Source: an uncultured Lachnospiraceae bacterium (GTDB lineage Bacteria > Bacillota > Clostridia > Lachnospirales > Lachnospiraceae). From it: a stretch of DNA of 35,376 bases. The notes beneath the pieces were generated by a model, which was given only the letters and a program-made list of their open reading frames with translations, was not told where the DNA came from and searched no databases. The translations under genes and the position numbers were made by a program. The stretch lies in assembly GCA_949743325.1 (NCBI GenBank), contig CATJTQ010000056.1:1-35376 (forward strand). The letters run 5' to 3'. Position 1 is the stretch's first letter. Each line of letters opens with the position of its first letter. Positions 14,467 to 23,275 of this stretch are shown in pieces.

Positions 14467-17259
14467 ATGTTGAAAAAAATATGTAAGATTCGATATTTTA
14501 TTATGTTATCCATTGCTGTAACTGTACTTATGTCAGCATATGGCATAATTAGATTTCATTATAATACATTGACTGTCAGCAATACAACTCCAATAGAATT
14601 TGAGGGGTGGAAAATTTTATTTGAAGATGGCAGTTGTAAAAACATTGTTTTCCCGGCTAATATTTCTGCTGAAAAAAATGAAAAAGTTATCTTAAAAAAT
14701 TATATGTCAGATCAAATGACAGATGAAACACTTGCTTTTAGGACGACAAATTGTAATGTGGCAGTGAAACTTGACGGGGAAGTTATTTATGAATACAGGC
14801 AGGATGAAGCAAATGTTTTCGTAAAATCTCCAGGGAATTTATGGCATTTTGTCTCACTGCCTAAAAGTTATGAACAGGGCGGCTTAGCGATAGAGATGAC
14901 CTCGCCTTATAAAAATTTGGGCGGTAAGGTTACGAATATTGTCTGGGGTGCCCGTTCTGCGTGTATATTAAGTTTTATGTACTCGGAGTGGGTTCATGTT
15001 TTATCAGGGTTTGCTCTGTTTATCATTGCTGTAGTTTTTCTTGTGTTTTATTATGTTCTTGGTCACTTGAAAATGCAGAACTCAGGAATTTTATATTTTT
15101 CGATTGCTGCAATTATGTTTTCAGCACATTTAATGGTGCTGTCAGGGATGCTGCAGATTTTTTATGGCAATGCTGTACTTTATTATCTTATTAGTTATAC
15201 TTCCTTATATTTATCGTTTATACCATATTTAGTATTTTTGTCACGCGCGGTGTTTAAAGATAAAAATATGCTGCTTAAAGTTATAACGATGCTCTATATG
15301 ATATTTTATATAGTTATTATATTGCTGCAGTGGACTGGTTTAGCTGATATGGCGGTTTTTGAAAATATAATATGGATTACTGATATTATTGTATTTATTT
15401 TGCTTATTGGGATGTGTATAGGAAATATATACAGAAAAAAATCTACTGCTATAGAGTATATAATTGCTGTATTAGCCGGCTTAGAGATTGCATTTATTAT
15501 TGTCGATTTTATGAATTATAATATGCACAGAGCGGCATTACGTCATTATGGAGTTATTTTTCTGTTTTTGTTCCCTGCATGTAATTATATATATAAGGCA
15601 GTTCACCGTTATCGTCAGGAGTTGGATGAGAAGATGCAGCTAAATAATATTGCCATGCAGTCGCTTGCAGAAAGTCATGCTAAAATTTCTAAAGAAATTG
15701 AAAAATTGGAGCAGGAAAAAGAAACAGCTTATGATATGAATAATATGAAAAGTGTTTTCCTTGGCAATGTTGCGGAAAAGCTGTTGATGCCTATGAATAG
15801 AATTGTTGGTATTGATGAGCTTATTTTAAGAGATGAACTGAGTGATGCAACAAGGGAGCTTGCTGGGAATATTCAGAGTGAAGCTGTTGTAATGTTAACA
15901 TTGATAAATAATATTATTGACTATTCAAAAGTTGAGAACGGACAGCTGGAGATTAAGCCGGTTGCATACCATATGGAAGATTTGCTTTATGATATGTGTG
16001 AGCTTGTCTCAATTGGTATAATTGATAAGAGTATTAATTTTATTGTTGATTTTTCTCCTGATATTCCTAGAGGCTTGCTTGGAGATGAAATAAGGTTAAG
16101 ACAGATTTTGACAAATATTTTAAACAATGCGATTTATTATACTACAGAGGGAACAATAAGATTTAAAGTTGAATCTGTGCTTACAGATGCAGATGAAGTT
16201 CTTTTGACAATAGTTATTTCAGATACTGGCATTGGCATGGATGAGAATGAGCTTCACAAGCTTTTTGAGAATTTTCTTATGTTTGAGGCCTCTGCATTAG
16301 CCGAGCATAAAGGTACAGGTCTTGGTCTTGCTGTGTGCAAGCAGCTTATTGAACTTATGAATGGTTCAATAGATGTAGAGAGCAAAATCGGAGAGGGTTC
16401 TGTATTTACCATTACAATTCCGCAGAAGATAATTAATGGAATGCCGATTGTTGAGGTTGAAAACAATAAATACAATGTACTTATTTTTGAGACTAACAAG
16501 CTGCAGCGTATGATGATGAAAAAGACATGTAAAGATTTACAGATACATGCTGACTTTATTGCGGTCGGCAAAGAGTTTAAGGATGCTATGGAATCTAATG
16601 TTTATCGTACAGTAATTATTTCTGAGAGTGAGTACCATAATTTCAGAGATTATCTGTCGAGTGATGTCTGTGCCGGTATAAGAACTGTAGTACTGGTAGA
16701 TGTGGCAGGATCAGTTACATCATATGAGGGAGCGGAGCTTCTGCAAAGACCTGTGCAGTGTATGAATCTTTATGATGCTATTATTGGAAATGATATTGTA
16801 AAGCCTATTCAGGTAAATAATGTTCATAAATTTATTGCACCGTTGGCAAATGTTTTGATTGTAGATGATAATCCGTCTAATATTAAGATATTTATGGCTA
16901 TGCTGGAGCCATATAAGATGTGTATTACTACAGCGCTTACAGGAAGGGAATGTATAGAAATTCTTGAGGAACAGCCAGTGTTTGATTTAGTTTTGCTGGA
17001 TTATTCAATGCCAGAGTTTAGCGGTTCTGAAATTGTAAGCAAGATACGAGAGTTTGATGATAAATATTATAAAACTCTTCCTGTTGTGGCGATGACAGCT
17101 CACAAAATAAACGGCGCCAAAGAACTTTTTATATCAGAAGGTTTTGATAATTATATTAATAAACCTTTTGAAGCAATGCATTTGGAGAGAATTATTGAGA
17201 AATATATTCCAGAGGATAAACTTCTGAACAGCGAAAATGAGAATACTGATGAAACGTAG
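14467..17259 (+). CDS. 7TM hybrid histidine kinase-like protein lacking the phospho-acceptor His
   Basis: A 930-aa protein with an N-terminal signal anchor (about 10-30) and an extracytoplasmic beta-rich sensor (about 31-175). Seven membrane spans follow (about 178-380), as in 7TMR-DISM receptors, then a coiled coil, a HisKA-like helix pair, an HATPase, a degenerate receiver and an intact receiver. The ATPase keeps the N box (ILTNILNNA), DTGIGM and GTGLGL. In the H box, where SHEIRTP is expected, the sequence is AEKLLMP, so the histidine is E437. The first receiver (about 660-780) has lost its aspartate (S719 region). The second has VDDN, D845 (LLDYSMPE), T and K (NKP) in place. It may act as a regulated receiver or a pseudokinase partner. 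The RBS before the ATG is weak (GAAGG). Confidence 0.9.
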   Translation: MLKKICKIRYFIMLSIAVTVLMSAYGIIRFHYNTLTVSNTTPIEFEGWKILFEDGSCKNIVFPANISAEKNEKVILKNYMSDQMTDETLAFRTTNCNVAVKLDGEVIYEYRQDEANVFVKSPGNLWHFVSLPKSYEQGGLAIEMTSPYKNLGGKVTNIVWGARSACILSFMYSEWVHVLSGFALFIIAVVFLVFYYVLGHLKMQNSGILYFSIAAIMFSAHLMVLSGMLQIFYGNAVLYYLISYTSLYLSFIPYLVFLSRAVFKDKNMLLKVITMLYMIFYIVIILLQWTGLADMAVFENIIWITDIIVFILLIGMCIGNIYRKKSTAIEYIIAVLAGLEIAFIIVDFMNYNMHRAALRHYGVIFLFLFPACNYIYKAVHRYRQELDEKMQLNNIAMQSLAESHAKISKEIEKLEQEKETAYDMNNMKSVFLGNVAEKLLMPMNRIVGIDELILRDELSDATRELAGNIQSEAVVMLTLINNIIDYSKVENGQLEIKPVAYHMEDLLYDMCELVSIGIIDKSINFIVDFSPDIPRGLLGDEIRLRQILTNILNNAIYYTTEGTIRFKVESVLTDADEVLLTIVISDTGIGMDENELHKLFENFLMFEASALAEHKGTGLGLAVCKQLIELMNGSIDVESKIGEGSVFTITIPQKIINGMPIVEVENNKYNVLIFETNKLQRMMMKKTCKDLQIHADFIAVGKEFKDAMESNVYRTVIISESEYHNFRDYLSSDVCAGIRTVVLVDVAGSVTSYEGAELLQRPVQCMNLYDAIIGNDIVKPIQVNNVHKFIAPLANVLIVDDNPSNIKIFMAMLEPYKMCITTALTGRECIEILEEQPVFDLVLLDYSMPEFSGSEIVSKIREFDDKYYKTLPVVAMTAHKINGAKELFISEGFDNYINKPFEAMHLERIIEKYIPEDKLLNSENENTDET

Positions 17260-17273
17260 GAGGATGAGATATT

Positions 17274-17876
17274 ATGTTTTCCTATATTAGGGGAATATTA
17301 GAGGAAATAGATATAGATTCGGTTGTTTTAGAAAATAACGGAATTGGTTATAAAATTTTTGTTCCAGCAAGTCAAACTAATAGTTTTCCTCGAAAAGGCA
17401 GTGAATTTAAATTATATACTTATCTTCAAGTTAAAGAAGATGGTCTTGTGCTTTTTGGTTTTCTTGATAAAGACAGTCTTAGTCTTTTTAAACAGCTTTT
17501 GAGCGTGAGCGGTGTGGGGCCTAAGGGGGCTCTTGGTATATTGTCAGTTATGTCTCCAAATGACTTGCGGTCTGCAATTCTTACACAGGATGCCAAAGGT
17601 ATATGTAAAGCTCCTGGAATAGGTGCAAAAACTGCACAGAGGATTATAATTGATTTAAAGGATAAAGTTAGTTTAGATGATATAGTTTTATCAGATGATA
17701 CTTCTTCTTCTGACTTTTCGGGAAATATTTCTGCTGCCAGACAGGAGGCGGCAGAAGCGCTTGTTGCACTGGGATACTCTTTAAAAGAGGCAAGGAATGC
17801 TGTGTTAAAAGTTGAAGATAATGGTTCCATGGAAGTAGAGGATTATTTGAAGAACGCACTTAAATTTATGGGGTAA
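17274..17876 (+). CDS. ruvA: Holliday junction branch migration protein RuvA
   Basis: A 200-aa RuvA of typical length. The N-terminal OB-fold has YIRGILEEID and the NGIGYKIFVP strand. The central helix-hairpin-helix region has LLSVSGVGPKGALGIL (about residues 72-87) and APGIGAKTAQRIIIDLKDK. The C-terminal domain III (about 150-200) contacts RuvB. RuvA tetramers bind four-way junctions and load RuvB. Start is the ATG behind GGAGGATGAG, which overlaps the end of the upstream kinase gene (TAG followed by GAGG). Only 14 bp separate the two genes, so read-through from the kinase is likely. Confidence 0.97.
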   Translation: MFSYIRGILEEIDIDSVVLENNGIGYKIFVPASQTNSFPRKGSEFKLYTYLQVKEDGLVLFGFLDKDSLSLFKQLLSVSGVGPKGALGILSVMSPNDLRSAILTQDAKGICKAPGIGAKTAQRIIIDLKDKVSLDDIVLSDDTSSSDFSGNISAARQEAAEALVALGYSLKEARNAVLKVEDNGSMEVEDYLKNALKFMG

Positions 17877-17881
17877 TATAA

Positions 17882-18868
17882 ATGGAAAGAAGAATAATTT
17901 CAACGGAGCTTACTTCTGAGGATGAGAGAATAGAAAACCATTTAAGACCTCAGGGATTGTCAGAATATATCGGGCAGGAGGCTTCTAAGGAAAAGTTAAA
18001 AGTATATATTGAGGCGGCAAAGGGAAGAGGCGAGTCCCTTGATCATGTATTATTTTACGGACCGCCGGGTTTGGGAAAAACCACTTTAGCAGGTGTTATT
18101 GCAAATGAGATGGGGGTTAATATTAAAATAACCTCAGGTCCTGCCATTGAGAAACCTGGAGATATGGCGGCCATATTAAATAATTTAAAAGAAAAAGATG
18201 TGCTTTTTATTGATGAGATTCATAGACTTAATCGTCAGGTTGAAGAGGTTTTATATCCTGCAATGGAAGATTTTGTCATTGATATTATGATTGGAAAGGG
18301 TTCTGCAGCAAAATCAATAAGACTTGAACTTCCGCCGTTTACACTAATTGGTGCGACTACAAGGGCAGGACTGCTTACAGCTCCTCTTAGGGACAGATTT
18401 GGTGTTGTCAATAAATTAGAATTTTATACTGTAGATGAACTTAAGAAAATAATTTTACGTTCCTCAAAAGTACTTGAAGTAGAGACAGAGGAAGAGGGAG
18501 CTGTAGCTATGGCGCAGCGTTCAAGAGGTACTCCAAGATTAGCTAATCGTCTGTTAAAAAGAGTAAGAGATTTTGCACAGGTTAAATATAATGGTGTGAT
18601 AACTAAAGAGGTGGCGGATTTTGCCCTAGATTTATTAGAGGTTGATAAACTGGGTCTTGATAAGACGGACAGGCTTCTTCTTGAGACTGTGATATATAAA
18701 TTTAGCGGAGGACCTGTAGGTTTGGATACTATTGCTGCTGCAATAGGCGAGGATGCAGGTACTATAGAGGATGTTTATGAGCCTTATTTAATTCAAAATG
18801 GTTTGCTGCAGAGAACGCCGAGAGGACGAGTAGTTACAGATATTGCAAGAAGGCACATTGCGGTGTAG
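17882..18868 (+). CDS. ruvB: Holliday junction branch migration ATPase RuvB
   Basis: A 328-aa AAA+ motor. Motifs: [12 protein letters not shown] at the N-terminus, Walker A GPPGLGKT (60-67), Walker B LFIDEIHR with D111 and E112, sensor 1 GATTRAG, the arginine-finger region LRDRFG, and the C-terminal winged helix with the [13 protein letters not shown] beta-hairpin. It drives branch migration together with RuvA; ruvC is absent, as usual in Firmicutes. The ATG lies five bases after the ruvA stop and has a poor ribosome binding site (GGGG about ten bases upstream), which suggests coupling to ruvA translation. Confidence 0.97.
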   Translation: MERRIISTELTSEDERIENHLRPQGLSEYIGQEASKEKLKVYIEAAKGRGESLDHVLFYGPPGLGKTTLAGVIANEMGVNIKITSGPAIEKPGDMAAILNNLKEKDVLFIDEIHRLNRQVEEVLYPAMEDFVIDIMIGKGSAAKSIRLELPPFTLIGATTRAGLLTAPLRDRFGVVNKLEFYTVDELKKIILRSSKVLEVETEEEGAVAMAQRSRGTPRLANRLLKRVRDFAQVKYNGVITKEVADFALDLLEVDKLGLDKTDRLLLETVIYKFSGGPVGLDTIAAAIGEDAGTIEDVYEPYLIQNGLLQRTPRGRVVTDIARRHIAV

Positions 18869-18883
18869 CCGCATACAGCCAAG

Positions 18884-18932
18884 AAGCAGATTGCTAAAAT
18901 TTAGCAAAGGCGGATTGTTTTTTTATCTGCTT
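18884..18932 (+). promoter_or_regulatory. Structured ruvB-zapA intergenic RNA: possible attenuator or weak terminator
   Basis: AAGCAGAT (18884-18891) can pair with ATCTGCTT (18925-18932). Inside it TTGCTAA (18891-18897) pairs with TTAGCAA (18901-18907), and a T7 run fills 18918-18924. The inner hairpin followed by Ts about ten bases later is not a canonical terminator. The outer stem ends about 20 bases before the zapA ATG, close to its ribosome binding site. Confidence 0.35.
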
Positions 18933-18951
18933 TTGCAGAAAGGAAAATAAT

Positions 18952-19371
18952 ATGACAGTCAAAAATGATGTTCAGGTCGTTATAGACGGCAAAGTTATTA
19001 CACTAAGCGGATATGAATCAAATGAATATATGCAGAAACTGGCGTCATACATAGATGGTAAAAATAAAGAGTATTCAAGCAATGAAAACTTTAGAAGACA
19101 TAATTATGATATGAGGCATATTATGATAGAGCTGAATATTGCAGATGATTATTTTAAAGCTAAGAGACAGGTTGAATTAAAACAGGAAGAAGTTGATTTA
19201 AAAGATAAAGAACTCTATGATTTAAAGCATGAGTTAATTGCTACTCAGTTAAAATTGGAAAATTCTGAAAAAAAACTTACTAAGACAAAGCGTGAATTGA
19301 CTGAAACACAGAAAAAAAATGTGCGTCTGGAAACTGAATTAAAATCTTCTGATAATAAAAAGAGCGAATAG
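18952..19371 (+). CDS. zapA: Cell division protein ZapA
   Basis: A 139-aa protein. The N-terminal ZapA domain (about residues 1-80) shows VQVVIDGKVITLSGYESNEYMQ (quoted over two strands), LASYIDGKNKEY and the MRHIMIELNIADDYFK helix. A long charged coiled coil (about 72-135) follows, rich in Lys, Glu and Leu. ZapA binds FtsZ and bundles protofilaments at the division site. Bacterial ZapA proteins are often 85-110 aa, so the coiled coil is longer than in the short forms. The RBS is AAAGGAAAA before the ATG. It precedes the U32 protease gene by two bases, as in many Clostridia. Confidence 0.93.
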   Translation: MTVKNDVQVVIDGKVITLSGYESNEYMQKLASYIDGKNKEYSSNENFRRHNYDMRHIMIELNIADDYFKAKRQVELKQEEVDLKDKELYDLKHELIATQLKLENSEKKLTKTKRELTETQKKNVRLETELKSSDNKKSE

Positions 19372-19373
19372 TT

Positions 19374-21899
19374 ATGGATAAAAATAAAAAAAGAGCAGAA
19401 CTTCTAGCTCCTGCAGCTGGTTTCTTAAGTGTTAAGGCCGCGTTTAATGCAGGTGCCGATGCGGTTTATCTTGGAGGCGGACTGTTTGGAGCAAGGGCTT
19501 ATGCTGACAATATGAGTGAAGATGAGCTTCTCAAAGCAATTGATTATGCACATATACACAATAAAAAAATTTATTTGACTGTGAATACTCTCTTGAAACA
19601 GGATGAGATTGAACATAAACTGTATAACTATATTCTGCCATTCTATAAACAGGGGCTGGATGCTGTTATTGTTCAGGATTTGGGGGTATTATCTTTTATC
19701 AGAAAAAATTTCCCTTATCTTCCTGTACATGCGAGTACACAGATGGCTGTTACTGGTGAATATACTCCTAAGTTTTTTCAAAAAGAAGGAATAGAGCGTA
19801 TTGTTACTGCAAGAGAACTCTCTCTTAATGAAATACGCGCTATCCATAACAGTGCTCCTGATGTTGAGATAGAAAGTTTTGTACATGGAGCTTTATGTAT
19901 GGGATACTCAGGTCTATGTTTTATGAGCAGCAGTCTTGGAAGCAGGAGCGGAAACAGAGGAAGATGTGCACAGAGCTGCCGTCTTAACTATCGATTTATA
20001 AATGATAATATTAAGAAAAATAAACGTGAAAATAATAATTTGTATTGTTTAAGTCCTAAAGATTTATGTGCGTTAAGTATTTTGCCGCAAATTATTGAAG
20101 CGGGCGTATATTCTCTTAAAATAGAAGGAAGAATGAAAAGAGCAGAGTATATGTGTGGAGTAACAGAAATTTATAGAAAATACTTAGACATGTATATTGA
20201 GGATGGAATAGACAGTTATTCAGTTTCAGATAAGGATATGGAGAGATTAGCCGATTTATATAACAGAGGCGGATTCACTTCTGGTTATTATACAAAGAGA
20301 AATGGTCTTGATATGATGAGCATTGACAGGCCTAATCATTTTGGAGTCTACGCAGGTACTGCCAAGCAGAAAAATGATGGGGTGTATCTTACTGCTAATA
20401 TTGAATTAAATTGTGGGGATGTATTGGAATTACGATTTGGTAATAAAATAAAAAATAAAACTAATAACAAAAATGTTATTGACAATCGAACAGAGGTTCG
20501 TTATAATGAATTTGTTATAAAGAATTCGGTTAAACAGGGCGATGTTTTTAAACTGCCTATTAACAAACAAAAAAATTTAGATTATGAAGGTGTTCCAATA
20601 TACAGATTGAAAAATGAAAGTTTGTTGGAAAATTTACAAAATAAATATGTAAATCATGATCAGAAAATTAGAATTGATGGAAAGCTTACAGTTATATGTG
20701 AAAAGCCTTTATTATTAAATATATACTATAATGATATTAATGTAGAAGTTGAGGGTCCTGTAATTGAAACTGCATTAAAACAAAATACTGACAGTACACA
20801 ATTAATTAAACATTTGAGAAAGACGGGCAATACGCCTTTTGAGTTCGAAAATATTAATGTAAATATTGAAGGTAAATGTTTTGTTCCAGTTAAAGATATC
20901 AATTCAATACGAAGAGATGCAATTGGTAAGTTAGAGGAGCTGTTACTATCTGATTTTAGAAGAAGTGAGTTTCTTTATAGAGACAATATAATAAATTGTG
21001 TTAGTTCAGATAAAAATATAAATAAATCAGATAAATGTGCGTTGCCTAAAATCTCTGTTAGCGTGTCATCTATACAGCAGGCTCTTGCAGTTTGTAAATT
21101 TGACGAGATTTATTTATGTTATATGGATATTCAAGCTTTTACTTTCCGTACAGAGAGTCAGAACAGGATTGATAATTATAATAATGTTATTGCTGAATTA
21201 AAAAAATGTGGTAAATATATTTTTATATCACTTCCTGTTATTTTAAGGAAAGATGGCTCAGATTTTATTAAAAATAACTGTAGATGGATTTTTAATAATA
21301 TAGATGGTGTTTTAGTTCATAATTTAGAGCAGCTGTTCTTTGTAAAGGAGTTAATTGATGAAAATATTATAAATAAAATAGATATTGCAACTAACTATAC
21401 ATTATATCAAATGAATAGTTATTCCTTAGATGAACTAAGCCGTCTAGGTGTATCAAGAGGAACGCTGCCGGTTGAACTTAATAAGTCTGAATTATCAAAA
21501 CTATTAAGAAATACTGCAATACCTATGGAACTCATTGTGTATGGACGTATGCCGATGATGTTTTCTGCACAATGCCAGAAAAAAATTTCTTCAGTTTGTG
21601 ATCAAATACCGGAAAATGTTTATTTACAGGATAGGCTTGGACGGAAATTATTAGTCAGGACTAATTGTGAGTATTGTTATAATACAATTTACAATAGTGA
21701 AGTGTTTTCATTGTTTGGATTGGAAGAGGATATGAGACAGCTCTCACCCTATGCCCTAAGATTAAGCTTTACAACAGAGGATTTAGATGAAATAGAACAT
21801 ATTATATATAATTTTATTGACAAGTTTTATAATATGAATGAATGTCATACAATTGTCTCATCTTTTACAAGAGGTCACTTTAAAAAAGGAGTGGAATAA
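19374..21899 (+). CDS. U32 family peptidase-like protein with C-terminal extension (RlhA/TrhP-related)
   Basis: An 841-aa member of the U32 family. The N-terminal barrel begins AELLAPAAGFLSVKAAFNAG and includes DAVYLGGGLFGARA, HASTQMAVT, SLKIEGRMKRAEY and the LSPKDLCAL loop. Cysteines 175, 182, 198 and 232 match the spacing of the [4Fe-4S] ligands known in the U32 proteins UbiU and UbiV; C202 and C225 are nearby. Relatives hydroxylate RNA (TrhP on tRNA U34, RlhA on 23S rRNA C2501). The length and the extra C-terminal half (DUF3656-like region, then a second barrel-like part with YGRMPMMFSAQC) point to the RlhA side. Protease activity is doubtful. Two bases after zapA; weak ribosome binding site. 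Confidence 0.85.
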   Translation: MDKNKKRAELLAPAAGFLSVKAAFNAGADAVYLGGGLFGARAYADNMSEDELLKAIDYAHIHNKKIYLTVNTLLKQDEIEHKLYNYILPFYKQGLDAVIVQDLGVLSFIRKNFPYLPVHASTQMAVTGEYTPKFFQKEGIERIVTARELSLNEIRAIHNSAPDVEIESFVHGALCMGYSGLCFMSSSLGSRSGNRGRCAQSCRLNYRFINDNIKKNKRENNNLYCLSPKDLCALSILPQIIEAGVYSLKIEGRMKRAEYMCGVTEIYRKYLDMYIEDGIDSYSVSDKDMERLADLYNRGGFTSGYYTKRNGLDMMSIDRPNHFGVYAGTAKQKNDGVYLTANIELNCGDVLELRFGNKIKNKTNNKNVIDNRTEVRYNEFVIKNSVKQGDVFKLPINKQKNLDYEGVPIYRLKNESLLENLQNKYVNHDQKIRIDGKLTVICEKPLLLNIYYNDINVEVEGPVIETALKQNTDSTQLIKHLRKTGNTPFEFENINVNIEGKCFVPVKDINSIRRDAIGKLEELLLSDFRRSEFLYRDNIINCVSSDKNINKSDKCALPKISVSVSSIQQALAVCKFDEIYLCYMDIQAFTFRTESQNRIDNYNNVIAELKKCGKYIFISLPVILRKDGSDFIKNNCRWIFNNIDGVLVHNLEQLFFVKELIDENIINKIDIATNYTLYQMNSYSLDELSRLGVSRGTLPVELNKSELSKLLRNTAIPMELIVYGRMPMMFSAQCQKKISSVCDQIPENVYLQDRLGRKLLVRTNCEYCYNTIYNSEVFSLFGLEEDMRQLSPYALRLSFTTEDLDEIEHIIYNFIDKFYNMNECHTIVSSFTRGHFKKGVE

Positions 21900-21901
21900 A
21901 T

Positions 21902-23275
21902 TTGGTTACGGTAATTACAGAAATATCAAAATACATTATTATATTCTTTTTTGCTTTCTATACAATAAGTGGTTTTCTTGGCATAGTACTTAATAAGAAA
22001 ATTTTGTTTATATATCAGAGAATATTTATGTTCGTTATTCAGTTTTTAGCTTATATGACATTATTTCTTAGAAAAAATGAGACAAAGTATTTTTATATGT
22101 ATATTGCTCAATTTTTGCTTATTGTTGTTCTTATGAGTGCATATAAATTATTTTATTCTAAAATGTCAGTTCTGGTAATTAATAACATGTGTATGCTTCT
22201 TGTAATTGGAGGCTTTATGCTGTCAAGACTGTCTTTTTCAAAAGGCGTTAAGCAGTATGTTATTATTATTGCATCGTTGTTTATATCAATGCTTGTTCCA
22301 GTAATTATTAGAAAATGTAAATTTTTAAGTAAGCTTACATGGCTGTATGCAGTAGTTGGAATTTTATTGTTGTCTTTTATGAAATTAACAGGAATAATTA
22401 CATATGGGGCAAATATCACATTTACTGTTGCTGGTATAACAATACAGCCGGTGGAGTTTGTCAAGATTTTATTTGTATTTTTCCTGGCGGCGTATTTGAG
22501 CAGAAAGCATGAGTTTAAAGATTTAATTATTGTATCTGTAGTATCAGGGATTCATGTGCTGCTTCTTGTTTGGTCAAAAGAACTTGGAGGAGCATTAATA
22601 TTTTTTGTAGTATATCTTGCTCTTATTTATATTGCAAGCCATCAGCCTCTTTATGTGTTAGGAGGATTAGGCGGCGGCGGGGCGGCGGCTTTTGCTGCTT
22701 ATCATCTGTTTAGTCATGTCAGGGTGCGCGTTCAGACATGGAGCACTCCTTTTTCAGTAATTAAAAATGATACAAGCCAGATTTCACAGTCATTATTTGC
22801 TATTGGTACAGGGGGATGGTTTGGTCTGGGTCTTTTTGGAGGAATTCCAGAGAAGATTCCTGTATCAGATGAGGATTTAATATTTTCTGCTATAACAGAA
22901 GAACTGGGACTGATGTTTTCAATATGTCTTATTCTTGTATGTCTGTCTACTTTTATTATGTTTATAAATATAGCTACAAGGATTAAAAGACCATTTTATA
23001 AGCTTCTTGCGGTAGGATTTGGCGTTGAGTATATATTTCAAATACTTCTTACTATCGGCGGTGGCACTAAATTTATACCTCTTACTGGTGTAACACTTCC
23101 GCTTATTAGTTATGGAGGAAGTTCAATGCTGTGCAGTTTAATTATGTTTGCAATTATTCAGGGAATATATATTCTCCGACAGGACGAAGGAGAATCTGAA
23201 GATATGGAGTATTACTACGAAGATGACTTTGATTATGATATAGAAGGAGAGGATTACTATGGCGGGCAGGAATAA
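21902..23275 (+). CDS. FtsW/RodA/SpoVE (SEDS) family peptidoglycan glycosyltransferase
   Basis: A 457-aa polytopic membrane protein with about ten or more hydrophobic spans. SEDS signatures: ITYGANITFTVAGITIQPVEFVKI (in part; around residues 160-185), WSKELGGALIFFVVYLALIY, and the C-terminal GGGTKFIPLTGVTLPLISYGGSSM. SEDS proteins polymerise lipid II with a partner class B PBP, which is the next gene. The start is a TTG, supported by AAGGAGTGG about eight bases upstream; no ATG fits. The C-terminus is a strongly acidic, Tyr-rich cytosolic tail (about 430-457). The paralogue (FtsW, RodA or SpoVE) cannot be fixed from this window. Confidence 0.93.
   Translation: MVTVITEISKYIIIFFFAFYTISGFLGIVLNKKILFIYQRIFMFVIQFLAYMTLFLRKNETKYFYMYIAQFLLIVVLMSAYKLFYSKMSVLVINNMCMLLVIGGFMLSRLSFSKGVKQYVIIIASLFISMLVPVIIRKCKFLSKLTWLYAVVGILLLSFMKLTGIITYGANITFTVAGITIQPVEFVKILFVFFLAAYLSRKHEFKDLIIVSVVSGIHVLLLVWSKELGGALIFFVVYLALIYIASHQPLYVLGGLGGGGAAAFAAYHLFSHVRVRVQTWSTPFSVIKNDTSQISQSLFAIGTGGWFGLGLFGGIPEKIPVSDEDLIFSAITEELGLMFSICLILVCLSTFIMFINIATRIKRPFYKLLAVGFGVEYIFQILLTIGGGTKFIPLTGVTLPLISYGGSSMLCSLIMFAIIQGIYILRQDEGESEDMEYYYEDDFDYDIEGEDYYGGQE

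Noticed and set aside
17426-17830. 134-codon minus-strand frame opposite ruvA
   Set aside because: ruvA motifs account for the plus strand. The antisense frame has no start signal or recognisable domain.
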